Positions 1 to 8,163 of a DNA stretch of 60,418 nt are shown in pieces. This DNA is from Aminobacter sp. J41 (GTDB lineage: Bacteria > Pseudomonadota > Alphaproteobacteria > Rhizobiales > Rhizobiaceae): assembly GCF_000526635.1 (NCBI RefSeq), contig NZ_JAGL01000003.1, forward strand, positions 1-60,418. Reading direction: 5' to 3'. Positions within the stretch are counted from its first letter, which is position 1. Every line of letters begins with the position of its first letter. The position numbers were made by a program, and so were the translations under genes. The notes beneath the pieces are model-generated. The model ran no database searches. It saw only the letters and a program-made list of their open reading frames with translations, and was not told the DNA's origin.

Positions 1-316
1 GAAGGAGCATCGGGCCAAGCTTCACAGCACGAATCCGATCGAACGCCTTAACGGGGAGATCAAGCGGCGCACCGATGTCGTCGGCATATTCCCGAATGAC
101 GACGCCATCGTGCGTCTCGTCGGAGCCCTGCTGCTCGAACAGAACGATGAATGGGCCGTTCAGCGTGCCCGCTACATGACGCTGGAAAGCGTCGGACAAT
201 TGAGCGATGATCCCTTCATCAGCCTGCCAGCAGTAGCAGCACGCTGACCAACCCGGCCAAGCCGGACAGCACGGCGACCAATGCCGTCAGTTACACCACG
301 CGGTGGGACACCATCC
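1..316 (+). mobile_element. 3' end of an IS256-family insertion sequence (left part outside window)
   Basis: This is the right-hand end of an insertion sequence. It contains the C-terminus of a transposase followed by about 65 bp of non-coding terminus. The segment around 284-313 (ttacaccacgcggtggga and on) resembles the terminal inverted repeat of IS256-family elements of Rhizobiales as I recall them. Directly after it the reading frame of lycopene cyclase begins part-way through the protein, so the element very probably inserted into crtY. The exact right boundary (about 310-316) is inferred from where CrtY homology resumes. The partner inverted repeat and target duplication lie outside the window. 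Confidence 0.7.
2..247 (+). pseudogene. IS256-family (mutator type) transposase, C-terminal part; 5' end cut by window edge
   Basis: The frame from base 2 to the TGA at 245-247 encodes 81 residues with the hallmark C-terminal block of IS256/mutator transposases. A helix reading [15 protein letters not shown] (the conserved glutamate of the DDE triad lies in this N-x-x-E-R-L-N/E region) is followed by the VVGIFPND motif and a short tail. The protein runs in from the left edge, so only the last fifth of a roughly 400-residue enzyme is visible. Whether the complete gene is intact cannot be judged here. It is co-oriented with crtY-crtI-crtB, so read-through from the element could drive these genes. 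Labelled as a fragment only because it is incomplete in the window. Confidence 0.8.
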
Positions 317-1235
317 CTCTGGCTACGCCTCGCTCACCAGCGCATCCTTACGCGACGCCATCAAACGGCTGCCGAACGTCCAGCTCAGGTTGAATTCGCC
401 CGTCGCCATTCTTAATCCCGAGAACGCCATCCTTGGGGACGGAACGCTGGTCGAAGCTGACTGCGTGATCGATGCACGCGGTTTTCGGCCGAGCAGCGCA
501 ATTGCGTTGGGCTACCAGAAGTTCGTCGGCCTCGAGATCGAGACGGCCGCAGCGCATGGCGTTGTGTCTCCGGTCATCATGGACGCGTCGGTAAGCCAGC
601 TGGACGGCTATCGCTTCATTTACCTGCTGCCGTTCTCATCGACCCGCATTCTGATCGAGGACACCCGCTATTCGGACGGACGCGATCTCGATGGCGGGGA
701 GATAGAGGCGGCGATCCTCAACTATGCCCGCCTGAAGAGGTGGGCGGTTGCGGAAGTGGTGCGCCGCGAGACCGGCGTTCTTCCGATCACACTGGCATAT
801 GACGCGGAGAAATTTTGGGGGCAGGCCCCGCAGGAGGTGCCTCAGGCCGGCATGCGCGCCGCCCTGTTCCATCCCACAACTGGCTACAGCCTTCCCGATG
901 CCGTACGGGTCGCCAATCTCGTCGCGGAAAGCTGGCCGGTGAACAGTGCGACGTTGGCCAAAAAAATACGGTCGTACGCGCTTCAGTGGCAACAAGGTCA
1001 GCGGTTCTACCGGCTGTTGAACCGTATGCTGTTCCGCGCCGCGCAACCAGAGCGCCGCCATCTCGTGCTGCAACGCTTTTATCGGCTCGATCAGTCACTC
1101 ATCGAACGCTTCTACGCAGGCCAAAGCACGGCGGCCGACAAAGCCCGCATCCTCACCGGCAAGCCGCCGGTGCCGATCCACAAGGCAATCGCATGTCTGC
1201 GCGAGGCTCCTTTTCTGTCCAAGGAGGACGCGTGA
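303..1235 (+). pseudogene. crtY: lycopene beta-cyclase CrtY, N-terminally truncated by IS insertion
   Basis: CrtY cyclises both ends of lycopene to give beta-carotene. The 310 residues here match the C-terminal three quarters of bacterial CrtY. Visible motifs are SGYASLTS near the start, VIDARG (about residue 55), a DGYRFIYLLPF segment, LIEDTRYSD, FHPTTGYSLPDAVR and a C-terminal block with LQRFYRLD. A normal CrtY is about 385-400 residues and opens with a Rossmann GxGxxG dinucleotide-binding motif. That motif and about 80 residues are missing, because the sequence upstream is the end of an IS256-type element. The GTG at 303 lies inside the element terminus and has no ribosome-binding site, so it is probably not a real start. 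The stop overlaps the crtI start by 4 bp. Very likely inactive; a chimeric product is possible but would lack the cofactor site. Confidence 0.85.
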
Positions 1236-2722
1236 GCAACACCAGGACAGCGGCGGTGATCGGCGCGGGCTTCGGCGGGCTTGCTCTTGCGATCCGGCTC
1301 CAAAGTGCCGGCATTCAGACCACGATCTTCGAAAAGCGCGACAAGCCGGGTGGACGAGCCTACGTCTACAAGGAGGCGGGCTTCACCTTCGATGCTGGCC
1401 CCACGGTCATCACCGATCCCGACTGCCTGGAACAGCTATGGACGTTGTCTGGCCGGCGCCTTTCTGACTACGCGACGCTGCTGCCGGTCGCACCTTTCTA
1501 CCAGCTCTGCTGGGAAGACGGTTATCGCTTCGACTACGCCGACGACCAGGAGGCTCTGGACCGCCAGATCGCGGCCAAGTCCCCGCAGGATGTCGAAGGA
1601 TACAGGCGCTTTCTGGCCTATTCGGCAGATGTCTATCGGGAGGGCTACGAAAAGCTCGGGACGGTGCCCTTCCTCAACCTTGGTTCCATGCTGAATGCGG
1701 CGCCTCAGCTCGTGCGGCTGGAGAGCTATCGCAGCGTCTACTCGAAGGTGAGCCAGTTCATCCGCGATGAACAATTGCGGCAGGCCTTCAGCTTCCACAC
1801 GCTGCTCGTGGGAGGGAACCCGTTCGACACGTCCTCGATCTACGCCTTGATCCATGCGCTGGAGCGGAAAGGCGGTGTCTGGTTTGCCAAGGGAGGCACC
1901 GGAGCGTTGATCGCGGCGATGGTGAAGCTGTTCGAGGATCTTGGCGGCACGATCCATCTCAATGCGGAAATTGACCGCATCGTGACAAGCGAAGGGCGTG
2001 CGTCGGGCTTGGCTCTAGCAGACGGTACGGCCTTCACCTTCGACCAGATCGCGTCCAATGCCGATGTCGTTCATACCTACAGCCACATGCTGCGGGGAAC
2101 GAAAAGAGGCGACACGCACGGTCGGAAGCTGGCGGCAAGGCGCCACTCAATGTCGCTGTTTGTCATCTATTTCGGCCTTCGCAAACAGCACCCAGAGCTC
2201 AAGCATCACATGGTTCTGTTCGGCCGGCGCTACCGAGAGCTCATCGACGAGATATTCAGGGGTCAACGTCTTCCCGACGATTTCTCGCTCTATCTTCACG
2301 CTCCCTCAGTGACCGACGACAGCCTCGCTCCGCCGGGGCACAGCGCTTACTATGTCCTGTCGCCGGTTCCTCACCTTGGCACGGCTGATGTGGACTGGGA
2401 CGCTGAAGGGCCGCTCTATCGCGACCGGATCCTGAAGTATCTCAACGATCGCTACATTCCAGGTCTGCTGGAAGACCTCGTCACCGTCCGCCACTTCTCC
2501 CCCTTCGATTTTCGTGACGAACTCAACGCTCATCTTGGCTCGGCGTTTTCAATAGAGCCTATCCTGACGCAGAGCGCCTGGTTCCGGCCGCACAACCGCG
2601 ATGACGTCATTCCGAACCTCTATATTGTCGGCGCGGGCACCCATCCGGGCGCAGGAATTCCGGGAGTGGTGGGGTCAGCGAAGGCTACCGCCGGGCTCAT
2701 GATTGCGGACGCGCTGCCATGA
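1232..2722 (+). CDS. crtI: phytoene desaturase (lycopene-forming type) CrtI
   Basis: FAD-dependent desaturase that converts phytoene stepwise to lycopene at the membrane. The 496-residue protein has the N-terminal dinucleotide-binding motif GAGFGG (residues 11-16), the following E-K-R-D-K-P-G-G-R-A segment, the FDAGPTVITDP motif and the C-terminal bacterial desaturase signature VGAGTHPGAGIPG (about 466-478). Length is usual for CrtI. I chose the GTG at 1232 because it has a strong ribosome-binding site (aaggagg at 1221-1227) and overlaps the crtY stop as GTGA. A longer frame beginning at 815 lies inside crtY and is not credible. The gene overlaps crtB by ATGA (4 bp), so crtY-crtI-crtB form a translationally coupled operon. 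Nothing in the sequence suggests it is damaged. Confidence 0.95.
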   Translation: MSNTRTAAVIGAGFGGLALAIRLQSAGIQTTIFEKRDKPGGRAYVYKEAGFTFDAGPTVITDPDCLEQLWTLSGRRLSDYATLLPVAPFYQLCWEDGYRFDYADDQEALDRQIAAKSPQDVEGYRRFLAYSADVYREGYEKLGTVPFLNLGSMLNAAPQLVRLESYRSVYSKVSQFIRDEQLRQAFSFHTLLVGGNPFDTSSIYALIHALERKGGVWFAKGGTGALIAAMVKLFEDLGGTIHLNAEIDRIVTSEGRASGLALADGTAFTFDQIASNADVVHTYSHMLRGTKRGDTHGRKLAARRHSMSLFVIYFGLRKQHPELKHHMVLFGRRYRELIDEIFRGQRLPDDFSLYLHAPSVTDDSLAPPGHSAYYVLSPVPHLGTADVDWDAEGPLYRDRILKYLNDRYIPGLLEDLVTVRHFSPFDFRDELNAHLGSAFSIEPILTQSAWFRPHNRDDVIPNLYIVGAGTHPGAGIPGVVGSAKATAGLMIADALP

Positions 2723-3645
2723 CAGACGCTGTCGTTGAACGCAGTGAAGAGGACATCGCAAAAGGGTCGCAGAGCTTTGCCGCGGCGGCGCGTCTGTTTG
2801 ACCGCGCCACCCGTGATGACGCGGTAATGCTGTATGCCTGGTGCCGCCATTGCGATGACGTCATTGACGGGCAGGTGGCCGGGCACGGCCATTCAACGAA
2901 TTTTCGCGACGGGCAGCGCAAACGTCTCGCCGAACTGCGGCAGAAGACGAGCGCGGCGCTCGCTGGCAACTTTTCGGGCGACTACATATTCGAAGCCCTG
3001 CACCGGGTGGTCATCCGGCACGACATCCCGGATCGCCATCCGCAGGAACTCCTGACTGGCTTTGAGATGGACGTGGAACAGCGGCGCTACCGCACGGTCG
3101 GGGAAATTCTGGACTACTGCTATCACGTCGCCGGAGTGGTCGGGGTAATGATGGCAATGATCATGGGGGTGCGGGAGAGGGCGGTGCTTGATCGCGCCTC
3201 TGACCTAGGGCTTGCCTTCCAGCTCACCAACATCGCCCGTGATGTCGTTGATGATGCCCGGGCGGGACGGATCTATATCCCCGACGAATTGCTGGTGCGC
3301 CAAGGGATCGGCGAAATCGTGCCTGAGGATCGGGATCAGTGGCCAAGGCTGCACGCTGCGGCGCTCGACCTTCTCGATCTCGCGGAAAAATACTACGAGT
3401 CGGCCTATGCCGGGCTGCCGGCTCTTCCGGCGCGTTCCGCGTGGGCAATTGCCGCAGCACGCCGCATCTATCGCGCGATCGGGCAAAAGTTGCGCGCCGG
3501 AGGGCCTTCCGCTTGGGACCATCGCGTTTCCACTACAAAAGCCGAGAAGGTTGCCCTTCTGATGGCTGGGCTTGGAGATGTCGCGATAACCAGGCTCTAC
3601 CGAGCGACGCGTCCACGCGAAGGGCTCTGGCAGCGGCCGGCGTGA
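2719..3645 (+). CDS. crtB: phytoene synthase CrtB
   Basis: Head-to-head condensation of two geranylgeranyl diphosphates to phytoene, the first committed step of C40 carotenoid synthesis. The 308-residue protein carries both aspartate-rich metal-binding motifs of the squalene/phytoene synthase family: DDVID at 46-50 and NIARDVVDD at 171-179, the latter followed by AGRIYIP. The ATG overlaps the crtI stop by 4 bp. It is the last gene of the crtY-I-B operon; its stop codon is immediately followed by the crtZ stop on the other strand with no spacer. A full-length, normal enzyme. The hydroxysqualene synthase HpnC/D families are related, but the crtI and crtE neighbours make CrtB the clear assignment. 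Confidence 0.95.
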   Translation: MTDAVVERSEEDIAKGSQSFAAAARLFDRATRDDAVMLYAWCRHCDDVIDGQVAGHGHSTNFRDGQRKRLAELRQKTSAALAGNFSGDYIFEALHRVVIRHDIPDRHPQELLTGFEMDVEQRRYRTVGEILDYCYHVAGVVGVMMAMIMGVRERAVLDRASDLGLAFQLTNIARDVVDDARAGRIYIPDELLVRQGIGEIVPEDRDQWPRLHAAALDLLDLAEKYYESAYAGLPALPARSAWAIAAARRIYRAIGQKLRAGGPSAWDHRVSTTKAEKVALLMAGLGDVAITRLYRATRPREGLWQRPA

Positions 3646-4176
3646 CTAGTGCAGGGCAGAGCGCTCGTCGTCACCTGCAAGCGCAGTTTCATCCACGTTC
3701 CTGCGGTTTTCCTGCAGCTCTCGAACCAGCTTTTCCACGGGCGGTGCATAGACGAACCCGAATGAGACGCACCCATCCTTGCCTTTGACCGCATGATGCA
3801 GCCGGTGTGCCTGGTAGACGCGCTTGAGGTAACCTTTGCGCGGAATGTACTTGAAGGGCCAGCGCTGGTGCACCAGCCCGTCATGCAGCACGAAGTAGAG
3901 AAAGCCGTATATCGTAACGCCCAGGCCGATCCATGTGAGGGGGCGCCACCACGTTTCCCCGGCAAGGAACAGCAGGATGGCGACACCTGCGAACACGACC
4001 GCATAAAGATCGTTCTTCTCGAGCGCGTGGTCATGCGGCTCGTGGTGCGATTTGTGCCATCCCCAGCCCCAGGCGTGCATGATGTACCTGTGCGACCAGG
4101 TGGCGAACCATTCCATGAACACCACCGAGCCTATGACGAGCCCTGCCGGTACCAGATAATAAAGGGCAGTTTCCAC
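3646..4176 (-). CDS. crtZ: beta-carotene 3-hydroxylase CrtZ
   Basis: Membrane di-iron hydroxylase that adds 3-OH groups to the beta rings of beta-carotene, giving zeaxanthin via cryptoxanthin. The 176-residue protein has the complete histidine cluster of the fatty-acid hydroxylase superfamily: HRYIMH (29-34), HKSHH (41-45), HDGLVH (98-103) and HRLHH (124-128). Hydrophobic segments lie at about 5-22 and 58-95. It begins 16 bp downstream of the ABC permease remnant, so it probably belongs to a crtE-ABC-crtZ transcription unit. Its gene ends exactly against the crtB stop. The protein looks intact, but its substrate should be missing in this strain if crtY is truly inactive and unique. Confidence 0.95.
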   Translation of the reverse strand: METALYYLVPAGLVIGSVVFMEWFATWSHRYIMHAWGWGWHKSHHEPHDHALEKNDLYAVVFAGVAILLFLAGETWWRPLTWIGLGVTIYGFLYFVLHDGLVHQRWPFKYIPRKGYLKRVYQAHRLHHAVKGKDGCVSFGFVYAPPVEKLVRELQENRRNVDETALAGDDERSALH

Positions 4177-4192
4177 CTGATCTCCTTGCCTG

Positions 4193-4861
4193 CTAAAGGC
4201 TCAGCCGCCAGCGTGAGACCACGATGCTGGTGCCGAGTGCCAGAAGGGCCACAACGCCCAGAAGAGAAAGCTCGGGGAGAAGTTCCCTTGCTGGTTCGTC
4301 GCGCCACAAGATGCCGTAGTAGGCTTCGATCGCCCAGGCGTTGGGCGTATACCAGCCAATATCCTGTAACCACGGCGGCATCATGAAACGGGGCACCATG
4401 GAGCCACCGAGTGCAGAACTCACCAGCAACACAAAGGTTGAGATCGTCTGTGCCTGCTGCTTGCTCGTACATGCCGATGCGGCCGCAAGGCCAATTCCCG
4501 CAGCTGCCGCTGCCGCTACAATCGTGATCGCCAGCCATGCGCCGAAGTGCCTAGCAACGTCGAGATCATGCAGGAGCGCCGCTACCAGGAAGATCAACGC
4601 TACCTGGATTATTCCCTGGACCGTCAGGAAAAGGAATTTTCCGAGGACGACGACATCGCTTCCGGATGAACCAACTGCAATGCGATCAAGAATGCCGGCA
4701 TGACGCTCCTCGATGAGCGTTGCCGCTCCCTGAAGCGATGAAAAGAGCAGGAAAAGTATCGATACCGCTCCGGCATAATAGGCAATCGTGGCTGTGCTCG
4801 CCCTTCGGACCCCCAACTCCTCGGTGATTACAAGGGGGGGTGGAATCCACAACTCGCGCAT
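4193..4861 (-). pseudogene. ABC-2 type permease, C-terminal part of a carotenoid-cluster exporter
   Basis: Membrane half of an ABC-2 exporter. The 222 residues contain about six hydrophobic helices and the cytoplasmic EERHAGILDRIAVG segment typical of the ABC-2 permease family, then a C-terminal RW-rich end. Complete members are about 350-380 residues, so the N-terminal 130-150 residues are missing. The ATG at 4861 has no convincing ribosome-binding site, and a TGA lies 24 bases before it in the same frame. The overlapping upstream gene in the other frame encodes ATPase residues that run into permease-like sequence, which suggests a deletion plus a frame break at the G7 run at 4834-4840. Substrate unknown; its position between crtE and crtZ suggests a carotenoid-linked role. 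Probably non-functional. Confidence 0.65.
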
Positions 4862-5468
4862 CCTTTTCGGCCACCGCCCTCAGTGACGCGTCGAGGCGCA
4901 CTTTTTGGTCGATCGTAAAGCCGCCAGCCATGCGTTCAACGGTAATGGCAGTCTGCGAACGGGCTTCAATATCCACGCCTGCGGTGGGTTCATCGAGGAT
5001 CAGAAGTGCGGGGAGGTGAAGGATCGCCGCCGCTATGTTGACGCGACGCTTCCAGCCTCCCGACAGATGCTCGACGCGCTCGTCGAGGCGCTCGGCTACC
5101 TGAGAGGCCTTGCTTGCCCAGTCCAGCCGCTCGCAAAGATCACGACGTCTGATGCCGGACAGGCAGCCAAATACCTCGAGGTTTTCCCTGATGGTCAGAT
5201 GCGAATAGAGAGCGAGTTCCTGCGGGGCGAGGCCGAGGCGCCGCACCCGGTCTTTTCCGCGTGATCCACCAACCGCCACGGCTCCGGCTTGCGGCTTCAG
5301 CCGTCCGCAGATGGTCCGGATCAGCGTCGTCTTTCCCGCACCGTTCGGGCCGAGGAGGCCGAAAATCTCACCCTTAGCGATTTGCAGCCTGAGGTTGTTC
5401 AGAACCTGTCGCGATCCGTAGCCCACCGACAGACCGTCGATACTGAGCGGCTGCACTTCATGCTCCAT
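4686..5468 (-). pseudogene. ABC transporter ATP-binding protein, truncated and merged with permease sequence
   Basis: Nucleotide-binding subunit of an ABC-2 exporter. Walker A GPNGAGKT (40-47), a Q-loop region APQEL (81-85), signature LSGGW (135-139; tryptophan replaces the usual glutamine) and Walker B ALLILDEPTAGVD (154-166) are all present. After residue about 172 the expected H-loop (a TTH/TSH segment) is absent. The sequence becomes permease-like (about 172-212) and then, past a G7 homopolymer at 4834-4840, turns into low-quality sequence out of frame with the permease. I infer an internal deletion that removed the ATPase C-terminus and the permease N-terminus, followed by a one-base frameshift. 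The ATG lies 11 bp inside the crtE 3' end, so translation was coupled to crtE. Without the H-loop histidine the ATPase should be inactive. Confidence 0.65.
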
Positions 5469-6384
5469 GGAACGCGATCTTGCTCTTCAGGTATCGCTCC
5501 ATCAACGCTTCGATGGGAGCAGCGCGAACACCCGACGCGTGAAGCGCCTTGGTTGCCTCATCTATGTGTTCAAGGCAGGTCATCCGCGCCCGGCGCTCGC
5601 CGTAAAGCGAAACGATCGTCGCCTTGTCGTCATCCTTGTTGATGTCCTTGCCGATAACGGCAGGATCGCCCGATACGTCCAGAAGATCGTCAGCGGTTTG
5701 GAAGGCTAGACCCAGATGCCGGGCGAAGGTGCGGACATGACCGATCTGCATGCGGGTCATGCCACGGAAGGTCGCCCCCATTTCGGCGCACGCCACAAAC
5801 AGGACACCGGTTTTCAGCCAGTTCAGGCGTTCGATATCGTCCTCGGCGCGGAGACCGGCCCTGCCATTGAGATCGATCTCCTGACCTGCAACCAAACCCG
5901 AATGTCCGACAGCGTTGGACAGGCTTACGGCCAGTCTGGTTCTGACCGCCGGCGGCACGTTGAGTTCGGCGATGATACCGAATGCGCGTGTCAACATGGC
6001 AATCGCACTCAGGATCGCCGTTGCCTGGCCGAATGCGACATGCGTCGTCGGGCGCTCGCGCCGCATCTTTGCATTGTCCATGCAGGGCAGGTCATCCAGG
6101 ATGAGCGAGGCCGTATGGACCATTTCAACGGCACCGCAGAGGTTTAGTACCGCGTCTTCACCACCTGCGTCCGGCTCGGCGATGAGATAGAGCAAAACGG
6201 GCCGGACCCTTTTGCTTGGTGCCATCAGCGCATGCTCCATCGCCGCCGTCAGGTTTTGAGGAATCTCGCTCGAGCCTTCCAGCAAATGCCGCAGACGCCT
6301 CTCTACTGCCTCTCGAACACCTAAGGCGTAAACAAGGGCCGCAGTATCGGAAGCGTCGTCGCGCACCGTTTCGGGCGGCATCAT
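5458..6384 (-). CDS. crtE: geranylgeranyl diphosphate synthase CrtE
   Basis: Trans-prenyltransferase that extends farnesyl or dimethylallyl diphosphate with IPP to C20 GGPP, the CrtB substrate. The 308-residue protein shows the first aspartate-rich motif DDLPCMD (97-103), with the two-residue insertion of bacterial-type chain-length control, the KTG motif (191-193) and the second aspartate-rich motif DDLLD (232-236). The SKRVRP segment (57-62) is the substrate-binding lysine/arginine site. Octaprenyl or farnesyl synthases share these motifs, but the crt neighbours support CrtE. First gene of the leftward unit crtE-ABC-crtZ; its 3' end overlaps the ATPase start by 11 bp. The 97-bp gap to fni on the other strand should hold the divergent promoters, although I see no clear -35/-10 pair. 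Confidence 0.93.
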   Translation of the reverse strand: MMPPETVRDDASDTAALVYALGVREAVERRLRHLLEGSSEIPQNLTAAMEHALMAPSKRVRPVLLYLIAEPDAGGEDAVLNLCGAVEMVHTASLILDDLPCMDNAKMRRERPTTHVAFGQATAILSAIAMLTRAFGIIAELNVPPAVRTRLAVSLSNAVGHSGLVAGQEIDLNGRAGLRAEDDIERLNWLKTGVLFVACAEMGATFRGMTRMQIGHVRTFARHLGLAFQTADDLLDVSGDPAVIGKDINKDDDKATIVSLYGERRARMTCLEHIDEATKALHASGVRAAPIEALMERYLKSKIAFHGA

Positions 6385-6481
6385 GTTCCGCCCCCTGGCG
6401 CTGCGCGCAGGCAGCCGTAAAAGGACAAGATTATGGATGGTTGAAACCCGCCAGATGCAGGCAAGTTAATGAGGGACCGCC

Positions 6482-7609
6482 GTGCGCTTAACTCTCGAAG
6501 GGGACCGCTCATTGTCGATCAGCCGTAAGAACGATCATCTCGACATTGTCCTTTCCGGACGGGGGGCTTCCTCCGTCAGTGCAGGTTTTGACCGCTTTGT
6601 CTTCGAGCACGTTGCGCTTCCTGAAATAGACATGGATGAGATCGAGGTCGGCACCCGCTTTCTGGGCAAGCATATAAGCGCCCCGCTTCTCGTCAGTTCC
6701 ATGACCGGTGGGCCCGAACGCGCGGAATTGATCAACGCCAATCTGGCGACCGCATGCGAGGAACTGAAGATCGCTTTCGCCGTCGGCTCCCAGCGCGTGG
6801 CGATAGAGGCGCACGGCGATGCCGGCCTCAGCCGCCACCTGCGCGAACTTGCTCCCTCGATCCCCCTCCTGGCCAATTTCGGTGCGGCCCAGCTGAACCT
6901 CGGGTTCGGGCAGGATCAGGCAGCACGCGCGGTGGAGATGGTGGGTGCCGATGCCCTCATCATTCACTTGAACCCGCTGCAGGAAGCTGTGCAGCCGGAA
7001 GGCGATCGCAACTGGCGCGGGCTTTTGCACGCCATCGAGCAGCTGGCGCGCCGCATTCGCGTCCCTCTGGTCGTCAAGGAAGTTGGTTGCGGCATTTCCG
7101 GGCGTCTGGCGCGCCGTCTGGTCGATGCAGGCGTCTCCGTCATCGATGTGGCCGGCGCTGGCGGGACGAGTTGGGCGGCCGTTGAGGCCGAACGGGCATC
7201 CTCGCCTCTTCAGGCTGACGTCGCCCGCGCCTTCATCGGCTGGGGCCAGCCGACAGCGGAAGCCATTGCCGAAGTACGTGACGCTTGTCCCGAAGCTTTC
7301 ATCATCGGTTCCGGCGGCATTCGCGACGGCGTCGATGCTGCCAAGGCAATGCGCTTGGGGGCTGACCTGGTCGGGCAGGCTGCCTCGACGCTTGATGCCG
7401 CGACCGTTTCGGCGGACGCCGTCGCGGATCACTTCCGGGTGATGATCATGCAGCTGAAGGTCACCTGTTTTTGTACCGGTTCCAGTGACCTCGTGTCGCT
7501 GCAGGCGTCACGACTTCGTCGTCTCGATACGGCAGGTTCCTACGCCAGCGATGTGCCAGTCAGGAGACGAAGTGCGCCAGCGACGAGACCGTCGCCGATC
7601 AGCAGATAG
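6482..7609 (+). CDS. fni: type 2 isopentenyl-diphosphate delta-isomerase
   Basis: FMN- and NADPH-dependent interconversion of IPP and DMAPP, supplying primer for CrtE. The protein of up to 375 residues has the family's hallmark opening SRKNDHLD, the MTGG segment, GSQRVA, the IHLNPLQEAVQPEGD segment, the KEVGCG motif, DVAGAGGTSW and the GSGGIRDG phosphate-binding loop. Two starts are possible: GTG at 6482, or TTG at 6512, which sits 7 bp after aagggga and would place SRKNDHLD near the N-terminus as in typical Fni. I list the longer form. The last 35 residues are low-complexity and run 70 bp into the convergent DUF2585 gene. Unrelated to the MutT-like type 1 Idi. Adjacent to crtE and divergent from it. 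Confidence 0.93.
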   Translation: MRLTLEGDRSLSISRKNDHLDIVLSGRGASSVSAGFDRFVFEHVALPEIDMDEIEVGTRFLGKHISAPLLVSSMTGGPERAELINANLATACEELKIAFAVGSQRVAIEAHGDAGLSRHLRELAPSIPLLANFGAAQLNLGFGQDQAARAVEMVGADALIIHLNPLQEAVQPEGDRNWRGLLHAIEQLARRIRVPLVVKEVGCGISGRLARRLVDAGVSVIDVAGAGGTSWAAVEAERASSPLQADVARAFIGWGQPTAEAIAEVRDACPEAFIIGSGGIRDGVDAAKAMRLGADLVGQAASTLDAATVSADAVADHFRVMIMQLKVTCFCTGSSDLVSLQASRLRRLDTAGSYASDVPVRRRSAPATRPSPISR

Positions 7610-8118
7610 ACCGCAACTTCGATGGCAAGCACCAGAAAGAGCGCCAGCGTCCAGTTCAGCCTCGCGGCGATGGCTGCTCCGAGCAAGGTGAATAGCGTAT
7701 CGCCCAGTGAGTTGGCCAGGCTGTCGCCGCCATAGTCGAGATTGCTGCTCCAGCTCGCGAAACGGTCGATTATGAACGGCGTGTTTTCCGCGACTTCCCA
7801 GATCGCGCTGCTTGCCGTGACGGCGATTGCAAGGCGGGCCATGCTCCAGTCGGGACGGAGGCCGGCGAGAAGGTGAAAAAGGCCGATCCCGAAAGCAGCG
7901 TGAAGGAACGAGTAGTGATCGGCGAAGTGCTGGGAATTGTGGGCGGGGGACGGCGTTCCTTCCCAGAGCTTGAGCACTCCGCAATCGCAGATGACTGGAC
8001 GACCGATAAGGTGCAGGATCATGATCTTCGCGATGATGATCATGACGACCGCGAGCGTGGCTTCCGATTTGGGACGTGGGGTGACGGCGGAAAAATTCAT
8101 CAGGGCAGAACTATTCAC
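7540..8118 (-). CDS. DUF2585 (UPF0314) family membrane protein
   Basis: A 192-residue membrane protein with about five hydrophobic segments (about 20-37, 70-88, 95-113, 135-155, 158-178). It carries motifs typical of the DUF2585 family common in Rhizobiales: HFADHYSFLHAAFG near 65, WEVAENTPF and DYGGDSLANS. The family is uncharacterised; the overall shape resembles VanZ-like proteins. Here it sits between fni and crtX, overlapping the fni 3' end by 70 bp and lying 45 bp back to back with crtX. I cannot tell whether it works with the carotenoid genes or is a chance backbone neighbour. Confidence 0.75.
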   Translation of the reverse strand: MNSSALMNFSAVTPRPKSEATLAVVMIIIAKIMILHLIGRPVICDCGVLKLWEGTPSPAHNSQHFADHYSFLHAAFGIGLFHLLAGLRPDWSMARLAIAVTASSAIWEVAENTPFIIDRFASWSSNLDYGGDSLANSLGDTLFTLLGAAIAARLNWTLALFLVLAIEVAVYLLIGDGLVAGALRLLTGTSLA

Positions 8119-8163
8119 GCTTGAACAAGTTCAACTGAGGTCGAAACACAGCGGGAAGTCGCG

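Noticed and set aside
815-1231. An upstream extension of the crtI frame
   Set aside because: It lies inside the crtY reading frame; homology and the ribosome-binding site place the crtI start at 1232.
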